Below, piece by piece: positions 32,243 to 41,625 of a stretch of DNA of 47,169 nucleotides. The position numbers and the translations under genes were made by a program. Location of the stretch: the NCBI GenBank assembly GCA_018399755.1, contig JAGYOE010000007.1, positions 1 to 47,169 of the forward strand, in the 5' to 3' direction. Positions within the stretch are counted from its first letter, which is position 1; every line of letters begins with the position of its first letter. The notes under the pieces are model-generated. The model ran no database searches, was not told the DNA's origin, and saw nothing but the letters and a program-made list of their open reading frames with translations. Source of the stretch: Bacilli bacterium. GTDB taxonomy: Bacteria > Bacillota_I > Bacilli_A > Izemoplasmatales > Hujiaoplasmataceae.

Positions 32243-32958
32243 ATTAAACCAGTTTTATAATTTAGTTTGTCAAAAAAGTTTCCAACTTTTTTAACAATTG
32301 CTGAATCTTTTAATAACCAATAGAAAATTTCGCCTAGTAATAAGCCGGCTATTAAATCAATAACATAATGCTGTTTAAGTGTTTGAGTTGCAATAATTAT
32401 TGAAATTGCTAAAGCAAAAATAGCTATTTTTGATATCTTAGGCATTTTTTTATCTATTCTAACGCCGATAACACATATCCAACTTGCTAAGGTATGCATC
32501 GAAGGTAAAGCGTTTCTAGGACCAGCTGATTGATATATCCACATAACTATAGATTCGGTAAAATTTAAATCAGTTCGCGGAGTTAAATAATTATTATTAA
32601 TAAACAAACCAGAAGTAACCCGCCAACTTTCCACATCAGATTGCCATAGGAAATACCAAATGCCACAAATCGTAAAAGTGATAATTGCGATCGTAGAAAT
32701 TAAATACATATTTTTTTTAGAGCGATATCCGATATATAAAAATGAAAAAAACCAAAAAGGATAAGCGATAATATATGGATAAATATGCCAACTTACAAAA
32801 GGTACTAAATTATTAAAGTCTATAAATATATAACTATAATCAATGCCAGGATTACCAAAAGCTTCTGCATATATTTGATTGCCGAAATAGTTAACTAATA
32901 AAAACATTAATACAACAAACATAGGGATAATTGTTTGTTTTAATCTTTTAGTATTCAT
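32215..32958 (-). CDS. PAP2-superfamily membrane phosphatase/transferase (Aur1/Ipt1-like)
   Basis: 247 residues with about six membrane segments. The active-site motifs are NALPSMHTLASW (C2, Ser-Met-His) and TQTLKQHYVIDLIAGLLLG (C3, with the nucleophilic His and Asp); the Lys replaces Arg of the classical form. This pattern fits PAP2_3/inositolphosphotransferase-type members, which use lipid phosphates. Role probably in membrane lipid synthesis, exact substrate unknown. The translation signal GGGGAGGTTTAA precedes the ATG. It has its own promoter and is divergent from the E2-like gene. Confidence 0.8.
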   Translation of the reverse strand: MNTKRLKQTIIPMFVVLMFLLVNYFGNQIYAEAFGNPGIDYSYIFIDFNNLVPFVSWHIYPYIIAYPFWFFSFLYIGYRSKKNMYLISTIAIITFTICGIWYFLWQSDVESWRVTSGLFINNNYLTPRTDLNFTESIVMWIYQSAGPRNALPSMHTLASWICVIGVRIDKKMPKISKIAIFALAISIIIATQTLKQHYVIDLIAGLLLGEIFYWLLKDSAIVKKVGNFFDKLNYKTGLIKKETEISN

Positions 32959-32981
32959 TTAAACCTCCCCGCTCACAAAAA

Positions 32982-32990
32982 ATTATAACA
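32982..32990 (-). promoter_or_regulatory. Extended -10 of the PAP2 gene
   Basis: The minus strand reads TGTTATAAT. The -35 at 17 bp is poor (TATATA). Confidence 0.5.
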
Positions 32991-33036
32991 TATCTTAAAA
33001 TGATTATATAGATATTTTTTTGCTTTTTATTATATA

Positions 33037-33065
33037 TTGCTAATATCTAGTTTTTGTGATAAAAT
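33037..33065 (+). promoter_or_regulatory. Promoter of the E2-like gene
   Basis: TTGCTA (33037-33042), 17 bp, TAAAAT (33060-33065) with a TGA extension. GGCGAGGGATGTT precedes the ATG. Confidence 0.65.
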
Positions 33066-33096
33066 TATTAAGTAAATTAAAAAGGCGAGGGATGTT

Positions 33097-33963
33097 ATGT
33101 TTGGATTCAGAAGTGACGGCAAAAAAATAAAAAATATTGATCCTTTTATGAAGATAGTTCCTCATATTATGTTTCATAGAAATGATGCTTTAGTTATGAA
33201 AACTGAAGAGGTTGATTGCGAAAAATTTGATAAATATATTCTACAAAAAAGAAAAAAAGAGAATATTAAAGTTGATTATATGGATATTATTATAACTGCT
33301 TTTATTAGAGTCATTTCATTAAGACCAAAATTAAATCGTTTTGTTGTTAATGGTAGGATATTTAAAAGAAAAAATATTCAATTATCTTTTGTAATTAAAA
33401 AACGTTTAGAAGATAGATTTGAAGAAACAACGATAAAACTTAATTTTGATGGTTCTGAATCGATTTATGATGTAAAAGAACTTATAAATGAAGAACTTAA
33501 AAAAAACAAAGGTGAACAGAATAAAAATGCTGTTGATCGTTTAGCTAAAGCTTTAACTAATGGCCCTAATTTTATGATTAAAGGTATGGTTAGGTTTTTT
33601 ATGTGGTTAGATAAGCATGGAATGTTACCAAAATCTATAATTAATGTATCACCTTTTCATTCATCTGTATTTTTGGTTAACTCTAGATCTATAAAAATGA
33701 GCCCGGTATATCATCATATATATAATTTTGGAACAGTGGGTCAATTTGTTTCAATGGGAAAAGAACAATATAAACCTGTAGTAATTAATCCAAATAAAAA
33801 AGAATTTGAAATTAAGAAAATGATGGATTTAGGTATGGTAGTAGATGAAAGAATATGTGATGGATTATACAATAGTTTATCGTTAAAAGAATTACATAAT
33901 ATATTAGCTAATCCTAGTGTATTAGATGAGAAAAATAATAATGTTATAAAGGATGTAGATTAA
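33097..33963 (+). CDS. E2/CAT-fold acyltransferase-like protein without the catalytic histidine
   Basis: 288 residues resembling the catalytic domain of 2-oxoacid dehydrogenase E2 subunits and CAT: PHIMFHRNDALVMKTEEVDCEKFDKYI, MDIIITAFIRVISLRPKLNRF and, near the end, MGMVVDERICDGLYN. The E2 motif is H-R-x-x-D-G with His as general base; here Glu251 replaces the His (D-E-R-I-C-D-G), so normal acyl transfer is unlikely. It has no lipoyl or E1-binding domain and no E1/E3 genes nearby. Stand-alone E2-like proteins occur in other low-GC bacteria, and their role is unknown to me. The next gene, a small membrane protein, starts 5 bp later. Confidence 0.75.
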   Translation: MFGFRSDGKKIKNIDPFMKIVPHIMFHRNDALVMKTEEVDCEKFDKYILQKRKKENIKVDYMDIIITAFIRVISLRPKLNRFVVNGRIFKRKNIQLSFVIKKRLEDRFEETTIKLNFDGSESIYDVKELINEELKKNKGEQNKNAVDRLAKALTNGPNFMIKGMVRFFMWLDKHGMLPKSIINVSPFHSSVFLVNSRSIKMSPVYHHIYNFGTVGQFVSMGKEQYKPVVINPNKKEFEIKKMMDLGMVVDERICDGLYNSLSLKELHNILANPSVLDEKNNNVIKDVD

Positions 33964-33967
33964 TTAT

Positions 33968-34198
33968 ATGGTATTTTTATCAATTTTATTAATATTAATA
34001 GGTCTGTTTTTTGTGCTTATTGGTTTTAAATTTTTATTTAAAACTGTTGTGACAATTCAAGCATTACAAAACATTAAATATAATAGTTCGGGTAATCCAA
34101 GCAAACAAGCGATTATTACGACAAAAGTGTTTGGTGTTATTATTATCCTAATAGGTGCATACTTTATTGGTACAGCTATTTTGGCTTTAATAAGTTAA
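33968..34198 (+). CDS. Small two-helix membrane protein, unknown
   Basis: 76 residues, not recognised. Two membrane helices (about 3-28 and 52-74) are joined by a polar loop of about 20 residues with Asn, Ser and Lys (IKYNSSGNPSKQ). It begins 5 bp after the E2-like stop without a clear separate ribosome binding site, so the pair is probably one operon; a terminator follows. Its job may be to place the E2-like protein at the membrane, but nothing in the sequence shows this. Confidence 0.65.
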   Translation: MVFLSILLILIGLFFVLIGFKFLFKTVVTIQALQNIKYNSSGNPSKQAIITTKVFGVIIILIGAYFIGTAILALIS

Positions 34199-34228
34199 AG
34201 AAACAGATTTTCTGTTTCTTTTTTATTT
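34197..34228 (+). terminator. Terminator of the E2-like/small membrane protein operon
   Basis: AAAGAAACAGA and TCTGTTTCTTT pair over 11 bp with a TTT loop, then TTTTATTTAT. Confidence 0.85.
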
Positions 34229-34253
34229 ATACATAAATTTATAAGGTGAAAAT

Positions 34254-36092
34254 ATGAGTTTATTAAGAATAAATAACATAACAAAAACCTTTGGAAGCGA
34301 ATTAATACTTGATCATGTATCCCTTGATATCAATCAACATGAAAAAATTGCTTTAATCGGAAAAAATGGTACAGGAAAAACAACGCTCTTCAAAATAATA
34401 TTAAAAGAAATTGACTCTGATTATGGAGAGATTTTTTTACATGGTAAAACTAGAATTGGATATTTATCACAAGATATAATTGAAGATGAAACAAATACTT
34501 TATACGAAGAAGTAATTAAAGTTTTTTCTGATACCATAAGAAAAGAAAATGAATTAAAAACACAAACAAAAATACTAGAAAATGATCATTCTGATAAACA
34601 ATTAAAAAAATATGCTAGATTGGAAGATGAATTTAATCAACTAGGTGGTTATGATTACCATATTAAGATTGATACATTATTGTCTAATTTTGGTTTTAGT
34701 AAACTAGATTATAATCGAGAAATTAATAGTTTTTCTGGTGGCGAAAAGACAAGAATTGCTTTTGCAAAACTATTAATGATTGAACCAGAAATTTTATTAT
34801 TAGATGAACCAACCAATCATATGGATATTGAAATAATTGAGTGGTTAGAAGATTATTTAAAAAATTACAAAAATGCAGTTTTAATTATCACGCATGACAA
34901 GTATTTCATTAATAAAGTAGTAAATAAAATTTATGAAATAGAACAAAATAAATTAGAAGTATATTATGGTAATTATGATTACTATGAAGAAGAGAAAACA
35001 AATCGATATGAACTACAATTAAAGAAGTATCAAAAACAGCAAAAGGAAATTGAACATTTACAAAGTTTTGTGGATAGATTTAGATATAAAGCAAAAAAAG
35101 CTAGATCTGCTCAAGATAGAATAAAAAAAATAGATAGAATAGATAAACTAGAAGAACCAAAAATTTATAATCCACATGTGAATTTAAATTTTTCTACAAA
35201 ACGCCCGACTAATATACATATCTTAGAGTTAAAAGATTTGACAATTGGTTATGAAACCTCACTAATTAAAAAGATAAATTTTAAGATGCGAGGATTTGAA
35301 AAAACAGGAATTATTGGCGCTAATGGTACAGGAAAAACAACTTTAATTAAAACGATACTTGGAGAAATAGAACCAATTTCTGGAGAAGTTATTTTTAATA
35401 AAAAACTAAAGATTGGTTATTTTGATCAAAATCTAGATTTTTTTAATAAAGAGAATAATTTACTAGAAACTGTTCATAATCGTTTTCCAAGTAAAACCTT
35501 AACTGAAGTTAGAAGTGATTTAGCAAGAGTTATGTTTACTGGTGATGATGCATATAAAGAGATAAAAGTTTTAAGTGGCGGTGAACTAGTTAAACTTCAG
35601 ATATTATTATTGATGCTTGAAAAACCAGAATTGCTTATTCTTGATGAACCAACTAATCACTTAGATATTGATACTAAAAATATAATTGAAGATGTTTTTG
35701 AAGAATTCTCGGGACCAATCATTTTTATATCTCATGATAGGTATTTTATTAATAAGGTCGCAACCAAAATTATTAGTATTACCGATAAATTTCAAGTGTT
35801 TGATGGTAATTACTCTGAATTTGTTAAACATCAAGAAAAAACCAAGCCTAAAAAAGCAACTAATAGTTTAAAGAAAAAAACTAATAAAAACATAAATCAA
35901 AAAAGTTTAAAAGAACTTGAAACAAAAATTATAGATTTAGAAGCTAAATTAGATGTAAAAAAACAAGAATTATTTTTAGAAGAGGTTTATAATGATTACA
36001 AAGAATATCACCGAAGAAATGAAGAAATTAAAAAGATAGAAACAGATATCGAAGTTATTTACAATGAATTAAGCGATTTGCTAAAAAAATAA
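34254..36092 (+). CDS. ABC-F family ribosome-associated ATPase (YdiF type)
   Basis: 612 residues with two ABC domains and no membrane part. Walker A sites are GKNGTGKTTL and GANGTGKTTL; signatures SFSGGEKTRIAFA and LSGGELVKLQ; Walker B LLLDEPTNHMD and LILDEPTNHLD. The P-site linker between them (about 240-300) is rich in Lys/Glu and predicted coiled coil, and a C-terminal coiled coil (about 540-610) is added, as in YdiF/Uup-like members. ABC-F proteins act on stalled or antibiotic-bound ribosomes. It lies in front of argS but has its own terminator upstream. Confidence 0.92.
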   Translation: MSLLRINNITKTFGSELILDHVSLDINQHEKIALIGKNGTGKTTLFKIILKEIDSDYGEIFLHGKTRIGYLSQDIIEDETNTLYEEVIKVFSDTIRKENELKTQTKILENDHSDKQLKKYARLEDEFNQLGGYDYHIKIDTLLSNFGFSKLDYNREINSFSGGEKTRIAFAKLLMIEPEILLLDEPTNHMDIEIIEWLEDYLKNYKNAVLIITHDKYFINKVVNKIYEIEQNKLEVYYGNYDYYEEEKTNRYELQLKKYQKQQKEIEHLQSFVDRFRYKAKKARSAQDRIKKIDRIDKLEEPKIYNPHVNLNFSTKRPTNIHILELKDLTIGYETSLIKKINFKMRGFEKTGIIGANGTGKTTLIKTILGEIEPISGEVIFNKKLKIGYFDQNLDFFNKENNLLETVHNRFPSKTLTEVRSDLARVMFTGDDAYKEIKVLSGGELVKLQILLLMLEKPELLILDEPTNHLDIDTKNIIEDVFEEFSGPIIFISHDRYFINKVATKIISITDKFQVFDGNYSEFVKHQEKTKPKKATNSLKKKTNKNINQKSLKELETKIIDLEAKLDVKKQELFLEEVYNDYKEYHRRNEEIKKIETDIEVIYNELSDLLKK

Positions 36093-36112
36093 TTAAAAAA
36101 TTGTTTTTTCTA

Positions 36113-36121
36113 TGGTAAAAT
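36113..36121 (+). promoter_or_regulatory. Extended -10 of the argS promoter
   Basis: TGGTAAAAT, with TTAAAA 17 bp upstream as a weak -35. Confidence 0.5.
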
Positions 36122-36143
36122 TAAATGTTAATGGAGGTTAACT

Positions 36144-37847
36144 ATGATTGAAATATTGAAATCAAATTTAAAAACTGAAATTGAAACTAAACTACAAAAC
36201 CACTATTCTGAAAAGATTAATCTTGTAGTTGAAACACCGAAAAACTCTGAACTAGGGGATATATCAATTCCTGTATTTTCAATTGTCAAAGTAGTTCGAA
36301 GACCTCTTTTAGAAGTAGTTGAAATTGTTAGAGAAATGATAGAATCGAGCAAGTATAAAGATAATTTTTCTGAAATTAAAAAGATATCGGGTTTTATCAA
36401 TATTAAATTAAATAGAATTAAAGTTAGTCAAGCCGTAATTAATGAATTTTCAAGTAATCAAAATTATGGAAATTCTAATATAGGTATTGGCAAAACAGTA
36501 GTAATTGATTATTCATCACCAAATATTGCTAAACCATTTTCAGTTGGGCACTTACGTTCTACTGTAATTGGCCATGCGATTGGAAATATTTTAGAAAAAC
36601 TTAGTTATAAAGTTGTTAGAATTAATCATTTAGGAGATTTTGGAACTCAATTTGGAAAAATAATTTATGCTTATTTAAATTTTGGCGACAAAGAAAAGGT
36701 TAAGAAAAATCCAATTGACGAATTAGTTAAGTTATATGTTAAGTTTCATAAAATAGCAAAAGATAAGCCTGAAATAGAGGAAAAAGCTAGAGAGATTTTT
36801 AAAGAACTTGAACAAAAAAACCCTAAATATGTTGAATTATGGGAATATTTTAGAGAAGTATCTTTAAAAGAATATATGAAAGTATATAAACTATTAAATG
36901 TTGAATTTGATCATTATGATGGTGAGGCATTTTATAATGATAAAATGGCTTCTGTGGTAAAAGAACTTCGAGAAAAATCGTTACTAAAAAAGGACCAAGG
37001 CGCAATGATTGTCGATTTAGGGGAAGAATATCCACCAGCCTTAATTCAGAAGCGTGATGGTTCAACTTTATATATTACGAGAGATTTAGCAGCGCTGTTT
37101 TATCGTAAAAGAACCTATGATTTTGATGAGGTTTTATATGTTGTTGGAAATGAACAAAAGTTGCATTTTGATCAATTAAAAGCTGTAGTTAGAAAAATGG
37201 GTTATGATTATTATCAAGATATTCATCATATTAATTTCGGATTAGTACTACAAAATGGCAAGAAAATGTCTACAAGAGAAGGAAAAGTAGTTAAATTAAT
37301 TGATGTGTTAAATGAAGCAAGTAAATTAAGTCTAAAATATATTAATGAAAAAAATCCTAGTTTAGAAAACAAAGAAGAAATTGCAAAAAAAGTAGGTGTT
37401 AGTGCGATTATATTTAATGATTTAAAAAATTATCGCGCTAATGATATTGAATTTAATCTTAAAGATATGGTGAATTTTGTTGGACAAACAGGTCCGTATT
37501 TACAATACACTTCTGTGCGAATTTCTTCAATTTTAAAAGAAAATCAAATTGATAAAGATTCAATAGATTATAATTATTATACAAATGATTATAGTTATGA
37601 GTTAATAAAAACAATTGATGAATATAGAGATATTTTGTTAAAAGCAAAATCAGAATATTCACCATCAGTTCTTGCGAAGTATTTATTAACTTTAGCTAGT
37701 TATTTTAACAGTTTTTATTCTCAAGAAAAAGTTATGGTTGAAGACCTAATTGAGAGAAATTCCAAACTTTATTTAATATCAATTGTTAGATATATTTTAG
37801 ATGATGGAATGAAATTATTGGGAATGAAAGTTATCAAGAAAATGTAA
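36144..37847 (+). CDS. argS: Arginyl-tRNA synthetase
   Basis: 567 residues, class I. The HIGH motif is in KPFSVGHLRSTVIGH; the KMSKS region is degenerate (GKKMSTREGKVV), as in many ArgRS. The N-terminal additional domain and the C-terminal helical anticodon-binding DALR domain (RVRISSIL-type segment, YFNSFYSQEKVM) are complete. ATGGAGGTTAACT precedes the start. Unlike trpS and alaS, no T-box leader is visible. It is followed by an ABC exporter pair. Confidence 0.97.
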   Translation: MIEILKSNLKTEIETKLQNHYSEKINLVVETPKNSELGDISIPVFSIVKVVRRPLLEVVEIVREMIESSKYKDNFSEIKKISGFINIKLNRIKVSQAVINEFSSNQNYGNSNIGIGKTVVIDYSSPNIAKPFSVGHLRSTVIGHAIGNILEKLSYKVVRINHLGDFGTQFGKIIYAYLNFGDKEKVKKNPIDELVKLYVKFHKIAKDKPEIEEKAREIFKELEQKNPKYVELWEYFREVSLKEYMKVYKLLNVEFDHYDGEAFYNDKMASVVKELREKSLLKKDQGAMIVDLGEEYPPALIQKRDGSTLYITRDLAALFYRKRTYDFDEVLYVVGNEQKLHFDQLKAVVRKMGYDYYQDIHHINFGLVLQNGKKMSTREGKVVKLIDVLNEASKLSLKYINEKNPSLENKEEIAKKVGVSAIIFNDLKNYRANDIEFNLKDMVNFVGQTGPYLQYTSVRISSILKENQIDKDSIDYNYYTNDYSYELIKTIDEYRDILLKAKSEYSPSVLAKYLLTLASYFNSFYSQEKVMVEDLIERNSKLYLISIVRYILDDGMKLLGMKVIKKM

Positions 37848-37873
37848 TTTAAATTGTTTAGGAGGTTACATAT

Positions 37874-39703
37874 ATGTCCAATATACAAAAAAAAGAAAAA
37901 CCTAAACGTAATATAGGTAAAAATCTAAAATTAATGATGAAATGGATGGGAAAATATGGGTTTTTATTAATCCCAGCTATATTAATATTAGCATTTGAAT
38001 CATATTTACGAACAATAGTACCATTATTTGGTCAACATATAATTGATGTTATTTTGCCAAATAATTCTGAAGTTTCAAAATTGCCAGCAATTCTTGGTGA
38101 TTTAATTTTAGGAGATAGACCTACTCAGTTACTAATTGCTGGTGGATTAATTATTCTAACAGCCTTAGTAAGAAGTATTTTTATTTTTTCAAGAAGAGCT
38201 ATTAGTGGAGTATTCGCTGAAAGAACAGCTTATAACTTAAGAAATAATTTATATAAACATCTACAGGATGCTGATTATCATTTTCACTCACATTCTGAAA
38301 CCGGGGATATTATTCAACGGTGTACAACAGACGTGGAAATGTATAAAAGATTTATTTCTGAACAAATTATCCAAGTGGGAAGATTGATTTTTCTAGTTGG
38401 TTTTTCAATATGGCAAATGTCAAGATTAAATATTAATATGATGCTTATATCATTAGTTATCGCGCCAATATTGTTTATTACAGCAATATTTTACTTTAGA
38501 AGAGTAGAAAAGATGTATCATATTATCGAAGACAATGAAGCTAAGATGACAACACATGTACAAGAAAATGTTAGCGGGGCTAGAGTAGTTAAAGCTTTTG
38601 CTAATGAAAGATATGAAATAAATAAATTTGATAATTTAAGTAGAAAATTTACTGACTCAGACTATAAATTAGTTAAACGTATGGCAATATTTTGGAGCTC
38701 TACGGATTTTTTATCTTTTATCCAATTTTTCTTAATAGCTATAATTGGAATCATCTATGCTTCTAATGGAACAATAACTTTAGGTATGTATACTGCCTTT
38801 TTGGCTTATGCTGGTAACATAATTTGGCCAATGCGACAATTAGGAAGATTAGTAGGTGATTTTTCTAAGGCGATTGTTTCAGTTGATCGTTTGGATAAAA
38901 TTATCTCAAACCCTGGTGAGTATGTTGATGAAGAAAATAAAATAAAACCAGAAATTAAAGGTAATATTGAATTTAGAAATGTAACATTTAAGTTTTCTGA
39001 TTCTATAGAAGATCAAATTGTAGATATAAACTTTAGTGCGAACAAAGGCGAAACAGTTGCAATTATAGGTAAGACAGGCTCAGGGAAATCAACTTTAATA
39101 AACTTGTTAGTTAGATTACTAGATTATCAAAAGGGTAAAATATTAATCGATAATAACGAAGTTAAAGATATCGAAAAGCATCACTTGCGTAAAAACATTG
39201 GCTTTATCTTACAAGAACCGTTTTTATTTTCTCGTTCAGTAGAGGATAATATTAAGATTGCTGCTAAAGGTGTATCTGAAGATCGGGTTAAAAGTGTAGC
39301 TGAAATTGCTAAAGTGCATGAAGATATTGTTAATTTTGAAGAAGGTTATCAAACTTTAGTTGGTGAAAGAGGAGTAACATTATCTGGTGGACAGAAACAA
39401 CGTGTAGCAATTGCTAGGATGTTAATTAATCCAAAACCTATTTTAGTATTTGATGATAGTTTATCGGCCGTAGATACGGTAACTGATATGCAAATAAGAA
39501 AAGCCTTAAAAGAAGAATGGAAAGAATCAACAGTATTAATTATTACACACAGAATAACGACCGCTGCTGAAGCTGATAAGATTTTGGTTTTAGAAGATGG
39601 TAAAATAGTAGAATCAGGCACACATAATGAATTAATCAAACGCAAAGGTGCTTACAAAAATATTTGGGAAATTCAATCTAAGATTGATTTCCGCTTGAAG
39701 TAG
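37874..39703 (+). CDS. Heterodimeric ABC exporter subunit with degenerate catalytic site
   Basis: 609 residues with six membrane helices followed by one nucleotide-binding domain (from about 355). Walker A is GKTGSGKSTLIN and the signature is canonical (LSGGQKQRVAIAR), but the catalytic Glu after Walker B is Asp (ILVFDDSLSAVD). In pairs such as LmrCD, BmrCD and TM287/288 the same change marks the degenerate site. It should pair with the next gene, 10 bp downstream. Substrate unknown (drug or lipid type). AGGAGGT precedes the start. Confidence 0.9.
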   Translation: MSNIQKKEKPKRNIGKNLKLMMKWMGKYGFLLIPAILILAFESYLRTIVPLFGQHIIDVILPNNSEVSKLPAILGDLILGDRPTQLLIAGGLIILTALVRSIFIFSRRAISGVFAERTAYNLRNNLYKHLQDADYHFHSHSETGDIIQRCTTDVEMYKRFISEQIIQVGRLIFLVGFSIWQMSRLNINMMLISLVIAPILFITAIFYFRRVEKMYHIIEDNEAKMTTHVQENVSGARVVKAFANERYEINKFDNLSRKFTDSDYKLVKRMAIFWSSTDFLSFIQFFLIAIIGIIYASNGTITLGMYTAFLAYAGNIIWPMRQLGRLVGDFSKAIVSVDRLDKIISNPGEYVDEENKIKPEIKGNIEFRNVTFKFSDSIEDQIVDINFSANKGETVAIIGKTGSGKSTLINLLVRLLDYQKGKILIDNNEVKDIEKHHLRKNIGFILQEPFLFSRSVEDNIKIAAKGVSEDRVKSVAEIAKVHEDIVNFEEGYQTLVGERGVTLSGGQKQRVAIARMLINPKPILVFDDSLSAVDTVTDMQIRKALKEEWKESTVLIITHRITTAAEADKILVLEDGKIVESGTHNELIKRKGAYKNIWEIQSKIDFRLK

Positions 39704-39713
39704 AGGTGATTTC

Positions 39714-41582
39714 ATGAATGACAAATTACGCGATGAGGAACATTTCTCCTCTAAAAAGATAGATTGGGATGTTTGGAAAAAAATATTTTCATTTTTAAAA
39801 CCTGTAAAAACATATATAATACTTGGCTTAATTGTTGTTACTATTTTAGCTGCAGGTGATGTATTGTATCCTTTTCTAACTAAGTATGCAATTGATGATA
39901 TTATTATTCCTAATCAGGATTTAATTGAAAACGGTCTTGAACCAGATTTATCTGGACTAAGAACATTAATTATTTTATTTGTTAGTTTTATGATTTTTCA
40001 GTCTATAAGTATTTACTTATTTATAATTGCGGCTGGTAAAATCCAAACTGAATTAGCTTTCAATATTAGAAAAAAAGCATTTCATCACTTACAAGAATTG
40101 CCTTTTTCATACTATGATAGAACAAGAGTAGGTTGGATTATGGCGAGAATGACATCTGATTCTCGAAATTTAAGTGAAATTTTATCCTGGGGCTTTATAG
40201 ATTTAGCTTGGGGATTATTGTTAATGTTTATTTTGACAACTTTTATGTTTGTAATAAATTATATTTTAGCTTTAACAGTACTTGCTATGGTTCCGTTTTT
40301 AGTAATAGTATCTATATTTTTTAGAAAATATATTTTAAAAGCTTATCGGTCAATTAGGAAAGTTAATTCCAAAATAACAGGAGCTTATAATGAGGGAATC
40401 ACTGGTGCAGTTACGACAAAAACATTAGTTTTGGAGAATGAAAATTTTGATGAATTTGATGATTTAACAACCGATATGAGAATGCAGTCAATAAAAGCAC
40501 ATTTATTACAGGGATTATATTTTCCTTCTATGTTATTTTTAATTTCAGTCGGGGTTGCTTTGGTTTATTTAGTTGGTGGTAACTTAGTTATTAGTACAAG
40601 CGCGGCTTTAGGAATTGGTACTCTTTATTTATTTACAAACTATGTATGGCAATTTTTTGAACCAGTTAATAACGTAGCTAATATTTATGCAAGATTCCAA
40701 CAAGCTCAAGCATCTGCCGAAAGAATTGTTTCACTAATTGAAACTGAATTAGATATTAAAGATACCGAAGATGTTATCGAAAAATATGGAACATTATTTG
40801 ATTATAAAAAAGAAAACTTTGAAGAACTTAAAGGCGATGTAGAATTTAAACATGTTGATTTTAAATACAATGTGGGAGAAAAAGTTTTAACTGATTTTAA
40901 TTTAAAAGTTAAGGCTGGGGAGACAATTGCCTTAGTAGGTCATACTGGGGCAGGTAAAACGACAATAATTAATCTTATTTCACGTTTTTATGAACCAACT
41001 AAAGGTGAAATAATAATCGATGGAAAAGATTATCGTAAGCGTTCATTAGGGTGGTTACATTCTAATCTAGGCTATGTATTACAAACTCCGCACTTATTTA
41101 GCGGTAATGTAATGGAAAATATTAGATATGGAAAATTAGATTCTACTGATGAAGAGGTTATTGCAGCTGCTAAAGCAGTTGAGGCTCATGATTTTATTAT
41201 GAAGTTCGAAGAAGGATATCAAACCGAATGTGGTGAAGGTGGATCAAGACTTTCAGTTGGACAAAAACAATTAGTTTCTTTTGCAAGAGCTATATTATCT
41301 GATCCAAAAATATTGATACTTGATGAAGCTACCTCTTCAGTTGATACTGAAACTGAACAAGTTATTCAAGCAGCAATTAATAAATTATTGCAAGGTAGAA
41401 CATCTTTTATTGTTGCCCATAGATTATCAACAATAGTTCAAAGTGATAAAATTTTAGTTTTAGAAAATGGAAAAATTATTGAACAAGGTTCACATGAAGG
41501 GTTAATAAATGCAAAAGGATATTATTATAAGTTATATACAAATCAATACTCAGAGGATATGTTGCACCCAAATAAAAATTAG
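39714..41582 (+). CDS. Heterodimeric ABC exporter subunit with catalytic Walker B
   Basis: 622 residues, six helices then a nucleotide-binding domain. Walker A is GHTGAGKTTIIN, Walker B is complete (ILILDEATSSVD), but the signature reads LSVGQKQLVSFAR rather than LSGGQ. The two subunits therefore form one working site (this Walker A/B with the partner's LSGGQ) and one degenerate site. A hairpin overlapping the stop codon follows. Confidence 0.9.
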   Translation: MNDKLRDEEHFSSKKIDWDVWKKIFSFLKPVKTYIILGLIVVTILAAGDVLYPFLTKYAIDDIIIPNQDLIENGLEPDLSGLRTLIILFVSFMIFQSISIYLFIIAAGKIQTELAFNIRKKAFHHLQELPFSYYDRTRVGWIMARMTSDSRNLSEILSWGFIDLAWGLLLMFILTTFMFVINYILALTVLAMVPFLVIVSIFFRKYILKAYRSIRKVNSKITGAYNEGITGAVTTKTLVLENENFDEFDDLTTDMRMQSIKAHLLQGLYFPSMLFLISVGVALVYLVGGNLVISTSAALGIGTLYLFTNYVWQFFEPVNNVANIYARFQQAQASAERIVSLIETELDIKDTEDVIEKYGTLFDYKKENFEELKGDVEFKHVDFKYNVGEKVLTDFNLKVKAGETIALVGHTGAGKTTIINLISRFYEPTKGEIIIDGKDYRKRSLGWLHSNLGYVLQTPHLFSGNVMENIRYGKLDSTDEEVIAAAKAVEAHDFIMKFEEGYQTECGEGGSRLSVGQKQLVSFARAILSDPKILILDEATSSVDTETEQVIQAAINKLLQGRTSFIVAHRLSTIVQSDKILVLENGKIIEQGSHEGLINAKGYYYKLYTNQYSEDMLHPNKN

Positions 41583-41607
41583 CCTATAAGTTTATTATAG
41601 GCTTTCT
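41581..41607 (+). terminator. ABC exporter operon terminator
   Basis: AGCCTATAA (41581-41589) pairs with TTATAGGCT (41595-41603) around GTTTA; the tail TTCTT is weak. Confidence 0.55.
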
Positions 41608-41625
41608 TATATGAGGAGAATGATT

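Noticed and set aside
36093-36143. T-box before argS
   Set aside because: The 51-bp gap holds no T-box sequence, specifier or terminator hairpin.
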